16,499 bases of DNA from an uncultured delta proteobacterium (GTDB taxonomy: Bacteria > Myxococcota_A > Bradymonadia > REDH01): NCBI GenBank assembly GCA_903873545.1, contig CAIQPA010000006.1:1-16499 (forward strand), given 5' to 3'. Of the stretch, positions 15,262-16,499 are shown piece after piece. The position numbers were made by a program, and so were the translations under genes. Within the stretch, counting starts at the first letter, position 1; every line of letters begins with the position of its first letter. The notes below the pieces were generated by a model, which was not told the origin of the DNA, ran no database searches, and saw nothing but the letters and a program-made list of their open reading frames with translations.

Positions 15262-16499
15262 ATGAGACCCATAACCGTCCGACCTGCCCGCCTCGACCGC
15301 TCCGAAGATGTTCTGCACGAGTATGCCGACCCGCAGAAGGAGCACGACACGCGGACCGAGTTCGAGCGCGACCGTTCTCGGGTGCTCCACGCCGAATCCT
15401 TCCGTCGGCTGCAGGAAAAGACCCAGGTCTTCTACGGGGCCAAAGGTGCCAGCTACCGTACCCGCCTCACCCACTCGATGGAGGTGGCGCTGATCGCCAA
15501 GGCCATTGCCAGCAAACTCGGCGCCAACACCGACCTCTGCGAGGCCATCGCTCTCTGCCATGATCTCGGCCACCCTCCCTTTGGCCACAACGGCGAGGCA
15601 GTGCTCAACGACTGCATGCGCGACCATGGAGGCTTCGAAGGAAACGCCCAGACCCTCCGCATTGTCCGTCGCGTCGAGGTCAAAGGCTTCCGCTACGAAG
15701 GGCTCAACCTCACCTATGCGACGCTCGACGGGATCCTCAAGTACAAGGTGCCCTATGCGGAGGCGCGCAGCCGCATGCCCCACGAGACCCTGTTGCAGCC
15801 TCGGTTCGACTCACAGGAGAGCGCAGACCTGCTTGCCCCGGCCCATGCGCCAAAGTGTGTCTACGACTCCGATTGGAGCTTCGCGCAGCAGGTGGCTACC
15901 GCCCGCGGGACCCTAGGCGGCGAGAGCTACGAGTGCCGTATCCTCAACCTCGCCGATGACATCGCCTACTGCGTGGCCGACCTTCAGGACGGACTCCGCA
16001 TGGGCTTCCTCTCGGTGCATGACCTCCGCGCAACGGCACAGGGCGCCGGTTTCATCGAAGATGTGGTCCGCTTCCTCCGACGGTCCGACCCTGCATGGCA
16101 GGCCGACCGCGTGCAGGTGATCCTCGCCTCGGTCGTATCGCTCCTTGACGACCTCCTGGCCAAGGGAGAGGCCCGCAGGCTCCCCGGCACAAGCCGCCAG
16201 TTTCTCCGGCTCGCCTCCAGCAAGGAGCTCGCCAGCAAGCTGCATCGTGAGCTTGTCCACGCCGTTACCGCCCGCCCGGGTGAACTGCCCGACCTCCCCG
16301 CCGATGCGCTCGCGAAGGTTGCGGTGCTTAAGGCTGTGACCCGCACGCAGATCCTCAAGGACCCGCGGTTGACCACCCTCGATGCAGCGGCCCGTCGGGT
16401 CGTCCGCCGGCTCTTCGAGGCCTTCGCCAACGATTTTGAACTCCTCCCCCGCGGCGTGAGCGAACGGGTCACCTCCGACGACTATCAGGGCGACGAGAA
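15262..16499 (+). CDS. dgt: dGTPase-like HD-domain deoxynucleotide triphosphohydrolase (3' end missing)
   Basis: This HD-superfamily hydrolase is of the dGTP triphosphohydrolase type, which cleaves dNTPs to deoxynucleosides and triphosphate. About 412 residues are visible and the frame is open at the right edge. The N-terminal signature RTEFERDRSRVLHAESFRRL (31-50) followed by KTQVF is typical of Dgt. The metal ligands H...HD...D are present: His71 (RLTHSMEVA), His100-Asp101 in CHDLGHPPFGHNGE (99-112) and Asp in LADDIAYCVADL (230-241). GGFEGNAQTLRI (123-134) is also a family motif. The ATG is nine bases after oppC, with AGGAG at 15251-15255. It probably shares the opp transcript, though no functional link to peptide uptake is evident. 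Substrate range (dGTP only or all dNTPs) is uncertain. Confidence 0.88.
   Translation, partial: MRPITVRPARLDRSEDVLHEYADPQKEHDTRTEFERDRSRVLHAESFRRLQEKTQVFYGAKGASYRTRLTHSMEVALIAKAIASKLGANTDLCEAIALCHDLGHPPFGHNGEAVLNDCMRDHGGFEGNAQTLRIVRRVEVKGFRYEGLNLTYATLDGILKYKVPYAEARSRMPHETLLQPRFDSQESADLLAPAHAPKCVYDSDWSFAQQVATARGTLGGESYECRILNLADDIAYCVADLQDGLRMGFLSVHDLRATAQGAGFIEDVVRFLRRSDPAWQADRVQVILASVVSLLDDLLAKGEARRLPGTSRQFLRLASSKELASKLHRELVHAVTARPGELPDLPADALAKVAVLKAVTRTQILKDPRLTTLDAAARRVVRRLFEAFANDFELLPRGVSERVTSDDYQGDE

Noticed and set aside
13996..15783. Long - strand open frame (595 codons) opposite oppC and dgt
   Set aside because: It is a mirror of well-supported + strand genes, with acidic low-complexity translation and no recognisable domain. 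The EF-hands belong to the + strand frame.

Overview
The window is high-GC DNA with strongly G/C-biased third codon positions and almost no non-coding space. It reads as a chromosomal segment of a Gram-negative bacterium. The FtsQ/FtsA/FtsZ set, Opp permeases and two predicted lipoproteins, one built of tandem four-cysteine modules, suggest a deltaproteobacterial-type lineage (Myxococcota or Bradymonadota-like). That placement is an inference from gene style, not from a marker tree. I see no tRNA, rRNA, CRISPR array, insertion sequence or prophage gene.

Positions 1-7627 are a division and cell wall (dcw) operon on the + strand: murF (5' end cut off), mraY, ftsW, murG, a 40-codon mini-ORF, ddl, ftsQ and ftsA. 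The genes touch, overlap by ATGA or sit less than about 25 bases apart. The order is classical except that murD (expected between mraY and ftsW) and murC and murB (expected between murG and ddl) are absent. The mini-ORF sits in the murC/murB slot and is joined to both neighbours by 4-base ATGA overlaps. A 455-base non-coding leader with several hairpins, possibly an attenuator, separates ftsA from ftsZ. ftsZ (8083-9441) is followed closely by a TrmJ-type tRNA 2'-O-methyltransferase gene.

Positions 10207-11346 hold an unrecognised protein gene preceded by a perfect 7-bp dyad (TACCCGA-N13-TCGGGTA). Convergent to it on the - strand is a small cysteine-rich lipoprotein gene. A short divergent spacer of about 95 bases leads into the next operon.

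Positions 11442-16499 encode a peptide ABC importer without its ATPases: oppA (lipoprotein binding protein), oppB and oppC. A dGTPase-family HD hydrolase gene (dgt) follows and runs off the right edge. The most striking feature is in OppC. An insertion of about 110-150 residues between TM1 and TM2, predicted to be periplasmic, carries four complete EF-hand calcium-binding loops. This would be a peptide permease with a built-in calmodulin-like module, and I know of no characterised example.

Together the window covers lipid I/II synthesis (MurF, MraY, MurG), D-Ala-D-Ala supply (Ddl), septal glycan polymerisation (FtsW) and the early divisome (FtsQ, FtsA, FtsZ). A tRNA-modification gene and an oligopeptide uptake operon of possible calcium responsiveness lie next to them.
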